Part shown: positions 24,276 to 31,647 of the stretch, in pieces
Position numbering within the stretch: position 1 is the stretch's first letter
Layout: the number at the start of each line of letters is the position of its first letter
DNA from: an uncultured Paenibacillus sp.
GTDB taxonomy: Bacteria > Bacillota > Bacilli > Paenibacillales > Paenibacillaceae
DNA length: 64,000 nt
Assembly: GCA_937895345.1 (NCBI GenBank)
Contig: CALAWP010000060.1
Span: forward strand, 1 to 64,000
Direction of reading: 5' to 3'
The notes under the pieces: generated by a model
Seen by the model: only the letters and a program-made list of their open reading frames with translations
Told to the model about the DNA's origin: nothing
Database searches by the model: none
Translations under genes and position numbers: made by a program

Positions 24276-26117
24276 ATGCAAGCAAGAGAAAACATACGCA
24301 ACATCGCGATTATCGCCCACGTCGACCACGGCAAGACGACTTTGGTCGACAAGCTGCTGCAGCAGTCCGGCACGTTTCGGGAGCATGAAGCCGTGCAGGA
24401 GCGCGCCATGGACTCGAACGATCTCGAGCGGGAGCGGGGCATTACGATTTTGGCGAAAAATACGGCGATTACGTACAAGGATTACTTGATCAATATTGTG
24501 GATACGCCGGGCCACGCCGACTTTGGCGGCGAGGTGGAGCGGATCATGAAGATGGTCGACGGCGTGCTTCTTGTCGTGGACGCCTTCGAAGGCTGCATGC
24601 CCCAGACGAAGTTCGTCCTCCGCAAGGCGCTGGAGCATCAGTTGACGCCGATCGTCGTCGTCAACAAGATCGACCGTCCGAACGCAAGGCCGGTCGAGGT
24701 GATCGACGAAGTGCTCGATCTGTTTATCGAGCTGGGCGCGAACGACGACCAGCTGGAGTTTCCGGTCGTTTACGCCTCCGCCCTGATGGGCACCTCCAGC
24801 CTGGACCCGGAGAAGCAGGATGAAAATATGCTGGCGCTTTACGAGACGATTGTGAGCCATATTCCTTATCCGAAGGAAAAGACGGATGAGCCGCTGCAAT
24901 TCCTCGTTACGCTGCTGGATTATAACGAATATTTGGGCCGCATCGCGATCGGACGCGTCAACCGCGGCGTTATTAAGCAAGGGCAGCCGATAGCGGTCAT
25001 TCAACGGGACGGCTCGGTGAAGAACGCCCGGATCGAGAAGCTGTTCGGCTTTCAGGGACTGAAGCGGATCGAGATTCCCGAAGCGGGAGCGGGCGACATC
25101 GTAGCCATTGCCGGCATCCGCGAAATCAACATCGGCGAAACGCTGGCGGATCCGGCCCATCCCGAAGCGCTGCCGGTATTGAAGATCGACGAGCCGACGC
25201 TCCAAATGACGTTTCTGGTCAACAACAGTCCGTTTGCGGGCCGCGAAGGCAAGTGGGTGACGTCGCGCAAGCTGCGCGAGCGGCTGTTCAAGGAGCTGGA
25301 AACGGACGTAGCGCTGCGCGTCGACGAGACGGACAGTCCCGACGCGTTTATCGTGTCCGGACGCGGCGAGCTTCATTTGGGCATTCTGATCGAAAATATG
25401 AGACGGGAAGGCTACGAGCTGCAAGTATCGAAGCCTGAAGTTATCGTTAAGGAAATCGACGGCCAGAAGATGGAGCCGTATGAGCGGCTGCTGATCGACG
25501 TGCCGGAGGAAAGCATGGGCGCGGTCATGGAAAGCCTGGGCACTCGGAAGGCCGAGATGGTCAACATGGTGAACAACGGCAATGGCCAGGTGCGGCTGGA
25601 ATTTATTATTCCGGCGCGCGGCTTGATCGGCTACCGCACTTCGTTCCTGACGCTGACGCGCGGCTACGGCATTATGAACCATGCGTTCGACAGCTACGGT
25701 CCGCTCGCGGGCGCCGGAGTGGGCGGCAGACACCAGGGAGTGCTTGTAGCCAGCGAAAGCGGCACGTCGACGTTCTACGGCATGATGGGCGTCGAGGACC
25801 GCGGCATTTTGTTCCTGGAGCCCGGCACGGAAATTTACGAAGGCATGATCGTCGGCGAGCATAACCGAGACAACGACATCATCGTCAATATTTGCAAGGA
25901 AAAGCAGTTGACCAACATCCGTTCGGCAGGCAAGGACGATACGGTCAAGCTGAAGACGCCGCGCATTTTCTCGCTCGAGCAGGCGCTGGAATATTTGAAC
26001 GACGACGAATATTGCGAAATTACGCCGAAATCGATTCGGCTGCGGAAGAAGCTTCTGAACAAGGGCGAGCGCGAGCGCGCGGAGAAGCACCGCAAGATGG
26101 CGCAAGCCGGCATCTAA
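24276..26117 (+). CDS. typA: Ribosome-associated GTPase TypA/BipA
   Basis: A 613-residue translational GTPase that binds the ribosome and aids large-subunit assembly, mainly under stress or cold. The G domain (about 1-200) shows AHVDHGKTT, RGITILAKN, DTPGHADF and NKIDR. Domain II, two EF-G-like domains and the specific C-terminal domain follow, with IPARGLIGYRTSF near 445 diagnostic of BipA. The ribosome binding site is weak (GGAGTGG about 8-14 bases upstream). It heads the ylaG-ylaH order known from B. subtilis. Confidence 0.96.
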   Translation: MQARENIRNIAIIAHVDHGKTTLVDKLLQQSGTFREHEAVQERAMDSNDLERERGITILAKNTAITYKDYLINIVDTPGHADFGGEVERIMKMVDGVLLVVDAFEGCMPQTKFVLRKALEHQLTPIVVVNKIDRPNARPVEVIDEVLDLFIELGANDDQLEFPVVYASALMGTSSLDPEKQDENMLALYETIVSHIPYPKEKTDEPLQFLVTLLDYNEYLGRIAIGRVNRGVIKQGQPIAVIQRDGSVKNARIEKLFGFQGLKRIEIPEAGAGDIVAIAGIREINIGETLADPAHPEALPVLKIDEPTLQMTFLVNNSPFAGREGKWVTSRKLRERLFKELETDVALRVDETDSPDAFIVSGRGELHLGILIENMRREGYELQVSKPEVIVKEIDGQKMEPYERLLIDVPEESMGAVMESLGTRKAEMVNMVNNGNGQVRLEFIIPARGLIGYRTSFLTLTRGYGIMNHAFDSYGPLAGAGVGGRHQGVLVASESGTSTFYGMMGVEDRGILFLEPGTEIYEGMIVGEHNRDNDIIVNICKEKQLTNIRSAGKDDTVKLKTPRIFSLEQALEYLNDDEYCEITPKSIRLRKKLLNKGERERAEKHRKMAQAGI

Positions 26118-26138
26118 AGTGGCGGGGAGGTTGTACCG

Positions 26139-26447
26139 ATGCAACAATGGCTGAGCGACCACAAGCTGGTTTCGTATTTGCTCATCCTCGGCTTCACGAT
26201 TTACATTTTTAACAACGTGTTTCGGCCGCAGCAGAAGCTGCCCATCTTGAGGGAGATTCTCGTATACGTCATGATCGCCATTGGCTCCTTCATTCTGATG
26301 ATTCTGCAGGTGGATAAGCTGCCGATCATCCAATGTATGGGCGTTGCCGTCCTGATGATGCTTATGCTGCGCGGCCGCCAGCTGTACGACAAGTGGCGCG
26401 GCGGCAAGAAGGGCAAGCCGTCGCAGGAAGCGGAGTCCGGACAATGA
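26139..26447 (+). CDS. ylaH: YlaH-like family membrane protein
   Basis: A 102-residue protein with two to three membrane helices (LVSYLLILGFTIYIFNNVF, LREILVYVMIAIGSFILMILQV, IIQCMGVAVLMMLMLRG) and a basic hydrophilic tail. The placement directly behind typA matches ylaG-ylaH of Bacillus. Function is unknown. GGGGAGG precedes ATG 26139. The stop overlaps the start of the next small gene (ATGA). Confidence 0.82.
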   Translation: MQQWLSDHKLVSYLLILGFTIYIFNNVFRPQQKLPILREILVYVMIAIGSFILMILQVDKLPIIQCMGVAVLMMLMLRGRQLYDKWRGGKKGKPSQEAESGQ

Positions 26448-26722
26448 GGCTGGAGGACGCCCTGTTCAATTGGCTGCAAATCCGGATCGTGGCGGATGCG
26501 CGTCCGGAGGACGGTGCGGCCCGAAGCACGCTCGAATTTTTCGAGGAAATTTTGCGAGAAGATCACGGGCTGACGGACGTGGCCGTTGCGGCGGTCGACG
26601 CCGCGACGATTCAAGTGCGCTATATTCAGGAAGGCCGATCGGAGCTGCAGCTGTTTGACCGCGAGGCGGGCGAGCAGCTGCTTCTCGACATTGAAGCGAA
26701 TCCCAAATACAACGGAACGTGA
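26444..26722 (+). CDS. Uncharacterised 92-residue protein
   Basis: A small soluble acidic protein starting MRLEDALFNWLQIRIV, with predicted alpha/beta alternation (FFEEILREDHGL, VAVAAVDAATIQVRYIQ, SELQLFDREAGEQLLLDIEAN). No known family was recognised. ATG 26444 overlaps the ylaH stop as ATGA, and its own TGA (26720-26722) overlaps an upstream possible GTG of the LCP gene, so it sits in a tightly coupled chain. A start at 26333 is in frame but would lie inside ylaH. The coupling argues that it is a real gene. Confidence 0.65.
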   Translation: MRLEDALFNWLQIRIVADARPEDGAARSTLEFFEEILREDHGLTDVAVAAVDAATIQVRYIQEGRSELQLFDREAGEQLLLDIEANPKYNGT

Positions 26723-26733
26723 AGGTGGACCAA

Positions 26734-27828
26734 GTGAATCAAGAACCTTCCCTGCCGCCGCGCGGCCAGGCGCGCAAAGGCGCGGCCGCGGCCAAGCCGT
26801 CCAAGCCGAAGCCGCGGAAGCCGCCCGGCGGCAAACGCAAAAAGAAATCGCCATTATGGGTCATTATCTTAACGATCATCCTTGGACTGCTTATTCTCGC
26901 CGGACTGGCGCTTGGTTATGTGCTCTTGAAGGCCGACAGCACCTTCAATTCGATCAGCATCGCCGACGATATCGCCGATGCGCCGGTTACGCCGGTGCCG
27001 GTGGAGGAATCGGTCAAGGAAAAGCCGGTCTCGATCGTCCTGATGGGCGTCGATACGCGTCCCAAAGGCGGGAGCCTGAACACCGACGTCATGATGGTCG
27101 CTTCCTTCGATCCGAAGACCAAGACGGCGGCCGTCGTTTCCATGCCGAGAGATTCGTACATTAACGTGGACGGCTACCGAGCCCGCAAAGCGAACCAATT
27201 TTACGCCGATTTCTATGTTTCGGCCATCCGGGACGGGGCGACGAAGGAACAGGCGGAAGCGGAAGGCAAAAAAGCGGTGCGTGAAGTGCTGGGCAAGCTG
27301 TACGGCATCGACGTTCAATATGCGGCCGTCATTAATTTCCAAGGGTTTGCCGATGTCGTCGATGCGCTCGGAGGCGTGGAGGTCGACGTCGACATGCGCA
27401 TGAAATATTATTCCAAGGCGGACGGCACCAATATCGATTTGCACAAAGGACGGCAGCCGCTGAACGGCGAGCAGGCGCTCGGCTTCGTCCGTTACCGGCA
27501 GTCGAACGACGGCAGCAATCCGTCCAGCGACTTCGACCGGAACCGGAGACAGACCGAAGTGGTAGGCGCGATCGTCGACAAGCTGATGACGCTTGGAGGC
27601 GCGGCCAAGATCGGATCCGTCCTCGACGCCGTCGGCGACAACGTCAAGGCGGATATGCCCGCAGGCGAAATGCGCCGGATGCTGAGTACATATTTTGGCG
27701 TCCGCAGCGACGACATTACGTTTATGTCCGTAAAAGGATCGTGGAAAAGCCCCTTTGTCTACCTTGAAGAAGCCAGCCTGGCGGAGGCGCGCGAGCTGCT
27801 TCAATCAAAAATGGCCGTCAAGCCGTAG
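26734..27828 (+). CDS. LytR-CpsA-Psr (LCP) family protein
   Basis: A 364-residue membrane-anchored enzyme of the family that attaches teichoic or other secondary polymers to peptidoglycan. A basic Pro/Lys-rich cytoplasmic head (about 1-42) precedes one membrane helix (about 43-65), then the extracellular LCP domain. Motifs include VSIVLMGVDTRPKGGSLNTDVMMVASFDP, VVSMPRDSYI and the arginine-rich FVRYRQSNDGSNPSSDFDRNRRQ. GTG 26734 is chosen because AAGGTGG lies 5 bases upstream; GTG 26719 overlaps the preceding stop but has no ribosome binding site. No polymer synthesis genes adjoin it. Confidence 0.88.
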   Translation: MNQEPSLPPRGQARKGAAAAKPSKPKPRKPPGGKRKKKSPLWVIILTIILGLLILAGLALGYVLLKADSTFNSISIADDIADAPVTPVPVEESVKEKPVSIVLMGVDTRPKGGSLNTDVMMVASFDPKTKTAAVVSMPRDSYINVDGYRARKANQFYADFYVSAIRDGATKEQAEAEGKKAVREVLGKLYGIDVQYAAVINFQGFADVVDALGGVEVDVDMRMKYYSKADGTNIDLHKGRQPLNGEQALGFVRYRQSNDGSNPSSDFDRNRRQTEVVGAIVDKLMTLGGAAKIGSVLDAVGDNVKADMPAGEMRRMLSTYFGVRSDDITFMSVKGSWKSPFVYLEEASLAEARELLQSKMAVKP

Positions 27829-27854
27829 ACTGCAAATCCCAAAAAGGGTATAAT
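27826..27854 (+). promoter_or_regulatory. Promoter of the 50-residue gene
   Basis: TAGACT (27826-27831), 17-base spacer, consensus TATAAT (27849-27854). The -35 overlaps the LCP stop codon. Transcription would start about 20 bases before the ribosome binding site. Confidence 0.65.
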
Positions 27855-27883
27855 AGGAAAAGGCATTGAATCACAAGGAGGTC

Positions 27884-28036
27884 ATGCGGATGGCGGATCT
27901 CGGCAACACCCAATTACGGCGCGCCGTTATTTTGCGGTTGGTTGAGACGCGGCCGCATGCCTGCATCGGCATGTATAAGAAGGACGGCCATACGGACAAG
28001 TCCGTAAGGACCCTCCATAAAGAAAAAGCCTGGTGA
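27884..28036 (+). CDS. Uncharacterised 50-residue basic protein or dual-function RNA
   Basis: A compact gene with its own consensus TATAAT box, a near-perfect AAGGAGGTC site, ATG 27884 (a second ATG at 27890) and a stop codon inside a very strong terminator. The product starts MRMADLGNTQLRRAVIL and is basic, with histidine, tyrosine and one cysteine (RPHACIGMYKKDGHTDK). I do not recognise a family. The transcript would be only about 195 nucleotides and also contains an internal hairpin (TACGGAC-AA-GTCCGTA, 27991-28006), so an RNA function cannot be excluded. In B. subtilis the zinc-ribbon gene ylaI occupies this neighbourhood; this product does not look like it. Confidence 0.6.
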   Translation: MRMADLGNTQLRRAVILRLVETRPHACIGMYKKDGHTDKSVRTLHKEKAW

Positions 28037-28056
28037 GCGATCACTAGGCTTTTTCT
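28021..28056. terminator. Very strong terminator overlapping the small gene
   Basis: A 16-base-pair stem with a 4-base loop: AGAAAAAGCCTGGTGA, GCGA, TCACTAGGCTTTTTCT, with a single G-U pair. Both strands have A/T-rich flanks, so it can serve the convergent ylaJ gene as well. Confidence 0.85.
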
Positions 28057-28130
28057 GTCTGATGGCGCATGCCGCCGGCAAGGGAAATCAAGGACAAGGA
28101 GGAGCCGAAGGCGGACCGGCCGCGCAGGCG

Positions 28131-28640
28131 TCAGCGAGCCGGAGGCGCGATGTCGCGCGGCACTTGCGGGATAATGCGTCCAATGATGTCCGCCATTTCC
28201 TCGACGAACCCGGCAATGGGGCGTCCGTTGCGAATGTCCTCGCCCATCTCGCCCAATCGTTGGGCGATGTCGATGTCGGCCGTCACAAGCGCGTTCATGC
28301 CGTCATAATCTTTGCGCAGCGCTTCCGCCACCGAATACTTGATCGTGCCGACGCGGGACCGCTCCAAAGCCGGGTCCACGTCGATGCCGACGACCGCCGT
28401 TTGGCCAATGACGACGCAGTGGGCATTGTTCACGCCTTCGACGCTCATGGCCAACTGCTCCAAGCGCGCCGCCATCTCGGCCCGTCCCCCCGGCCGGCCG
28501 GGGGCCGCATCGTTTTGCTGCGCTTCATAAGAAGCATTATTTTGCGGAGAGGGTGATGCATCGTTTTGCGCGTAGTTGCCGCAGCCGCCGGCCAGCAGAG
28601 CAGCCAGCAGAACCGCTGCCGGCCGTAATCGTTTTATCAT
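28131..28640 (-). CDS. ylaJ: YhcN/YlaJ family sporulation lipoprotein
   Basis: A 169-residue lipoprotein with a short signal peptide and lipobox-like LAGGC (Cys about residue 20), an Asn/Gln-rich linker, then the YhcN/YlaJ domain (LEQLAMSVEGVNNAHCVVIGQTAVVGIDVD, IKYSVAEALRKDYDGMNALVTADID). Relatives are found in spores and affect germination or outgrowth. ATG 28640 is chosen because AGAGGTG lies 6 bases upstream; the GTG at 28649 is part of that site. It is divergent from the phoH-like gene, as in the ylaJ-ylaK neighbourhood of B. subtilis. Confidence 0.82.
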   Translation of the reverse strand: MIKRLRPAAVLLAALLAGGCGNYAQNDASPSPQNNASYEAQQNDAAPGRPGGRAEMAARLEQLAMSVEGVNNAHCVVIGQTAVVGIDVDPALERSRVGTIKYSVAEALRKDYDGMNALVTADIDIAQRLGEMGEDIRNGRPIAGFVEEMADIIGRIIPQVPRDIAPPAR

Positions 28641-28750
28641 TTCCGTCACCTCTTCGTAGCAGTATAATCGCGCATATTCGCTTGTACTTATTGTGTCCGA
28701 TGCTGTCCGTCGCTATGTATAAACTTACATCCGACGCCGGGAGGGTTCGC

Positions 28751-30088
28751 ATGAAAAAAATATTCGTGCTCGACACCAACGTATTGCTCCACGATCCGCA
28801 ATCGCTGTTTGCCTTTGAAGACAATGAAGTGATCATTCCCGCGGTGGTGCTGGAGGAAATCGATTCCAAGAAGCGCCTGGCCGACGAATTGGGCCGCAAC
28901 GCGCGCTCCGTATCCCGATTGCTCGACCGGATGAGGGAGCAGGGACATCTCCATGAAGGCATTCCGCTTTCTAGCGGCGGCGTGCTGAAGGTGGAGCTGA
29001 ACCACAGAAGCTTTATGCGGGTACAGGAAATGTTCGGCGAAATGTCCAACGACAACCGGATATTGGCCGTTGCCCTCAATTATTGCATGGAGCAGGAGCA
29101 GCTTGCGGCAGCGGAGCGCCGTGCCGTCGTCCTTGTAAGCAAGGATGTGCTCGTCCGCATCAAGGCGGACGTGCTGGGCTTGGAAGCGCAAGATTATTTG
29201 TCGGACCGGGTGGCCACGAGCTCGGATGTTTACGCCGGATATTTGACGCTGTATGTGCATCCGGCCGTTATCGACGAGTTTTACTCGTACCGTTTCCTGA
29301 GCGTCGGCCAGCTGCAGCTGAAGGACCGGCTGAAGCCGAACGAATTCGTTATATTGCGCGATGAAATGGGCACTTCCAAATCCGCTTTGTTGAAAGTAAG
29401 CTCCGACGCAAAGCGGCTGGAGCCGCTCCATTTAAGCAACGAGCCCGTCTGGGGCATTACGGCCCGCAACGCCCAGCAGCGCATGGCGCTGGAGCTTCTG
29501 CTGAACGACGACATACCGCTGGTCACCTTGTCCGGGAAGGCGGGCACGGGGAAGACGCTGCTGGCGCTGGCGGCCGGGCTGTTGAAGGTCGAAGATGAAC
29601 ATAAGTACAAAAAACTGCTGATCGCCCGTCCCGTCGTGCCGATGGGCAAGGACATCGGTTATCTTCCCGGCGAGAAGGAGGAGAAGCTTCGTCCCTGGAT
29701 GCAGCCGATCTACGATAATCTGGAATATTTGTTCGATACGAAAAAAGCGGGCGACATCGATAAAATATTGATGGGCATGGGCAGCATCCAGGTCGAGGCG
29801 CTGACCTATATTCGGGGCCGGTCGATCCCCGGGCAGTTCATCATTATCGACGAAGCGCAAAATCTGACCAAGCACGAGGTGAAAACGATCGTTTCCCGGG
29901 TTGGGGAAGGGAGCAAAATCGTGCTGATGGGCGATCCCGAACAGATCGACCATCCGTACCTGGACTCCGCAAGCAACGGTCTGTCCCATATCGTCGAGCG
30001 GTTCAGGGAGGAGGCCGTCAGCGGACATGTGACGCTGGAGAAAGGGGAGCGCTCCAAGCTCGCCCAGCTTGCGGCCGATTTGCTGTAG
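28751..30088 (+). CDS. ylaK: PIN-PhoH fusion protein (YlaK/PhoH2)
   Basis: A 445-residue protein with an N-terminal PIN ribonuclease domain (about 1-140; VLDTNVLLHDP with Asp8, EEIDSKK, SNDNRIL) and a C-terminal PhoH ATPase (about 235-445; Walker A GKAGTGKT near 262-269, Walker B IIIDEAQN near 355). PhoH2 proteins are described as RNA helicase/ribonucleases in toxin-antitoxin-like settings, but no antitoxin-like partner is adjacent here. The GGGAGGG site sits about 6 bases before ATG 28751. Confidence 0.92.
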   Translation: MKKIFVLDTNVLLHDPQSLFAFEDNEVIIPAVVLEEIDSKKRLADELGRNARSVSRLLDRMREQGHLHEGIPLSSGGVLKVELNHRSFMRVQEMFGEMSNDNRILAVALNYCMEQEQLAAAERRAVVLVSKDVLVRIKADVLGLEAQDYLSDRVATSSDVYAGYLTLYVHPAVIDEFYSYRFLSVGQLQLKDRLKPNEFVILRDEMGTSKSALLKVSSDAKRLEPLHLSNEPVWGITARNAQQRMALELLLNDDIPLVTLSGKAGTGKTLLALAAGLLKVEDEHKYKKLLIARPVVPMGKDIGYLPGEKEEKLRPWMQPIYDNLEYLFDTKKAGDIDKILMGMGSIQVEALTYIRGRSIPGQFIIIDEAQNLTKHEVKTIVSRVGEGSKIVLMGDPEQIDHPYLDSASNGLSHIVERFREEAVSGHVTLEKGERSKLAQLAADLL

Positions 30089-30196
30089 CCGGAAACTCCG
30101 GAGCCGGCGGCAGCGGATGGAGGAACATACCGGGGGGACGGAAGGGAAACGGGCGGGCGGTTATCGGCCCCCCGATTTCCGCTTCGGGCTTTCGCT

Positions 30197-30226
30197 TTGG
30201 ACAACGGACGGCGGAACTGGTATTCT
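30197..30226 (+). promoter_or_regulatory. Promoter of the solute-binding-like gene
   Basis: TTGGAC (30197-30202), 18-base spacer, TATTCT (30221-30226) preceded by TGG, an extended -10. Confidence 0.5.
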
Positions 30227-30266
30227 TAGCATAACGATAAGCGGAATGCGGAAAGGAAGAACGCCA

Positions 30267-31595
30267 TTGTCTCCCCGCAAATTTGCCCCGGTTGTATTGT
30301 TTGTGCTGCTGCTGTCGGCGCTGTTGATGATGCAGTTTACCCATAAGCTGACGCTCAAGTGGCCTCAGCCGAACTTGACGCAGCAGGAGGAGCCCGTGCA
30401 GCCGGCAGGCGGACAACCGTCGGAAGAAAGGCTCGTCGAATTAAATGTAACCGTTTCCTTGCCTCCGGAATCGTTTGAGCTTTTATCGGAGCATACGGCT
30501 GCATTTGCGGACAAGTACCCGCATATTCAAGTTCGGCTTCATAATGAAGAAATGCATGAAGGGCTTTACGCGGATTGGCTGAACAGGCAGGCGCTGGGAC
30601 ACGCCCCCGACGTCATGCTGCTGGACAACGGCTGGGTCGCCCCGTTTGCGGTCAAGGGGCACTTGATGCCGGCGGACAATGCGCTGGCGGGCGACGCCCA
30701 GTCCGACCAGCTTGCCTCGGTGCTCGATCCGCTGCGGTGGAACGGCTATTTGTGGGCGGTGCCCAAAGATTTGAACCCCTACGCGCTGTTCTGGAACGGC
30801 CCGATGCTTGAAGAAGCGGGGCTGGACGGGCCGCCCGAAAGCTGGGACGAATGGATGGAGGCGGCCGCCAGGCTCGCCGAAACCGACGCCGAAGCCGACG
30901 CCGAAGCCGGCGCCGGACCGCAGCGGCTGCTGCTTAACTTGAGTCCCGGCAATTTGAGCCAGCTGCAGCTGTTCGTCGGCAAGTTCGAGCCGGGCGACGA
31001 CGGCGCGCCTTGGCTGCCTTGGGCATCTTCCGAGAAGCAATCGGAGCTGCTCGCGGCATTGCACGGGATGAGCGACCGGATTGCGCAGCTGCCGGCGGAA
31101 GACGTCGGGAAGTTGAGCGGACTCATCGAGAGCGGGAAGCTGCTGGCCGCAATCCTTCCTTGGGACAGTTACGAGAAACTTGGCCAAGCGGCCGCCGGCC
31201 GGTTGCTGCGGGATGACGCCGCTGCCGGCGTCCCGTGGCTCCAGGGGCGAAGCTTTGCGGTCAGCTCGCGCAGCGAGGCGGAAGCGGAAGCGTCGCTGTG
31301 GATCCGGGAGATGACGGAGGCGGCCGTTCAGCAGGCGGATTACGTCCTGTCGGGCAGACTGCCCGTCCGGGCTTCGCTGTACGGCGGCCCGCAGAGACGG
31401 GACGGCGGTTCGCCCCCGCCCGGGTGGAAGGAGCTGCTTGAGGTTAAGCTTCCGGACAACCGGCTGGGACCGATTCGGCCCGGAGCGGCCGCGGATTGGC
31501 TGCTGTGGGAAAAGTTATGGAGGGAATACAGCGAGGGCGGCCTGCGGCTCGACCTGCTGGCGGAGGCGCTGGCCGCCCAAGGCGGAAGCGGCTAA
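30267..31595 (+). CDS. Membrane-anchored extracellular solute-binding-like protein
   Basis: A 442-residue protein with one N-terminal hydrophobic helix (about residues 6-24, FAPVVLFVLLLSALLMMQF) and no lipobox, followed by a family 1 solute-binding fold. Visible landmarks are FADKYPHIQVRLHNEEMHEGLYADWLNRQALGHAPDVMLLDNGWV, AVPKDLNPYALFWNGPMLEEAGLDGPPESWDEW and the hinge-type LLAAILPW. TTG 30267 is chosen because AAAGGAAG lies 7 bases upstream; ATG 30246 in frame has only a weak site. No permease or ATPase gene is adjacent, so it may have a sensory or orphan role. A 12-base tandem repeat lies at 30876-30911. Confidence 0.7.
   Translation: MSPRKFAPVVLFVLLLSALLMMQFTHKLTLKWPQPNLTQQEEPVQPAGGQPSEERLVELNVTVSLPPESFELLSEHTAAFADKYPHIQVRLHNEEMHEGLYADWLNRQALGHAPDVMLLDNGWVAPFAVKGHLMPADNALAGDAQSDQLASVLDPLRWNGYLWAVPKDLNPYALFWNGPMLEEAGLDGPPESWDEWMEAAARLAETDAEADAEAGAGPQRLLLNLSPGNLSQLQLFVGKFEPGDDGAPWLPWASSEKQSELLAALHGMSDRIAQLPAEDVGKLSGLIESGKLLAAILPWDSYEKLGQAAAGRLLRDDAAAGVPWLQGRSFAVSSRSEAEAEASLWIREMTEAAVQQADYVLSGRLPVRASLYGGPQRRDGGSPPPGWKELLEVKLPDNRLGPIRPGAAADWLLWEKLWREYSEGGLRLDLLAEALAAQGGSG
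30876..30911 (+). repeat. Three 12-base tandem repeats inside the solute-binding-like gene
   Basis: Units GCCGAAACCGAC, GCCGAAGCCGAC and GCCGAAGCCGGC encode AETD-AEAD-AEAG. In-frame length variation between strains is plausible. Confidence 0.8.
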
Positions 31596-31647
31596 GGATT
31601 GATGTCTCGTGCGCCGAAGGCGGGCGCGAACGAACGGCTGACAGACG

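Noticed and set aside
24144..26444. 766-codon open frame on the minus strand across typA
   Set aside because: It mirrors the GC-rich coding strand of typA, has no ribosome binding site and an Arg/His/Gln-rich low-quality translation. Similar minus-strand frames over murF, pbpB, bshC and ahcY are rejected for the same reason.
28751..30088. PIN-PhoH protein as half of a toxin-antitoxin pair
   Set aside because: No small antitoxin-like gene overlaps its 5' end; the upstream gene is a divergent lipoprotein, matching the ordinary ylaJ-ylaK order.
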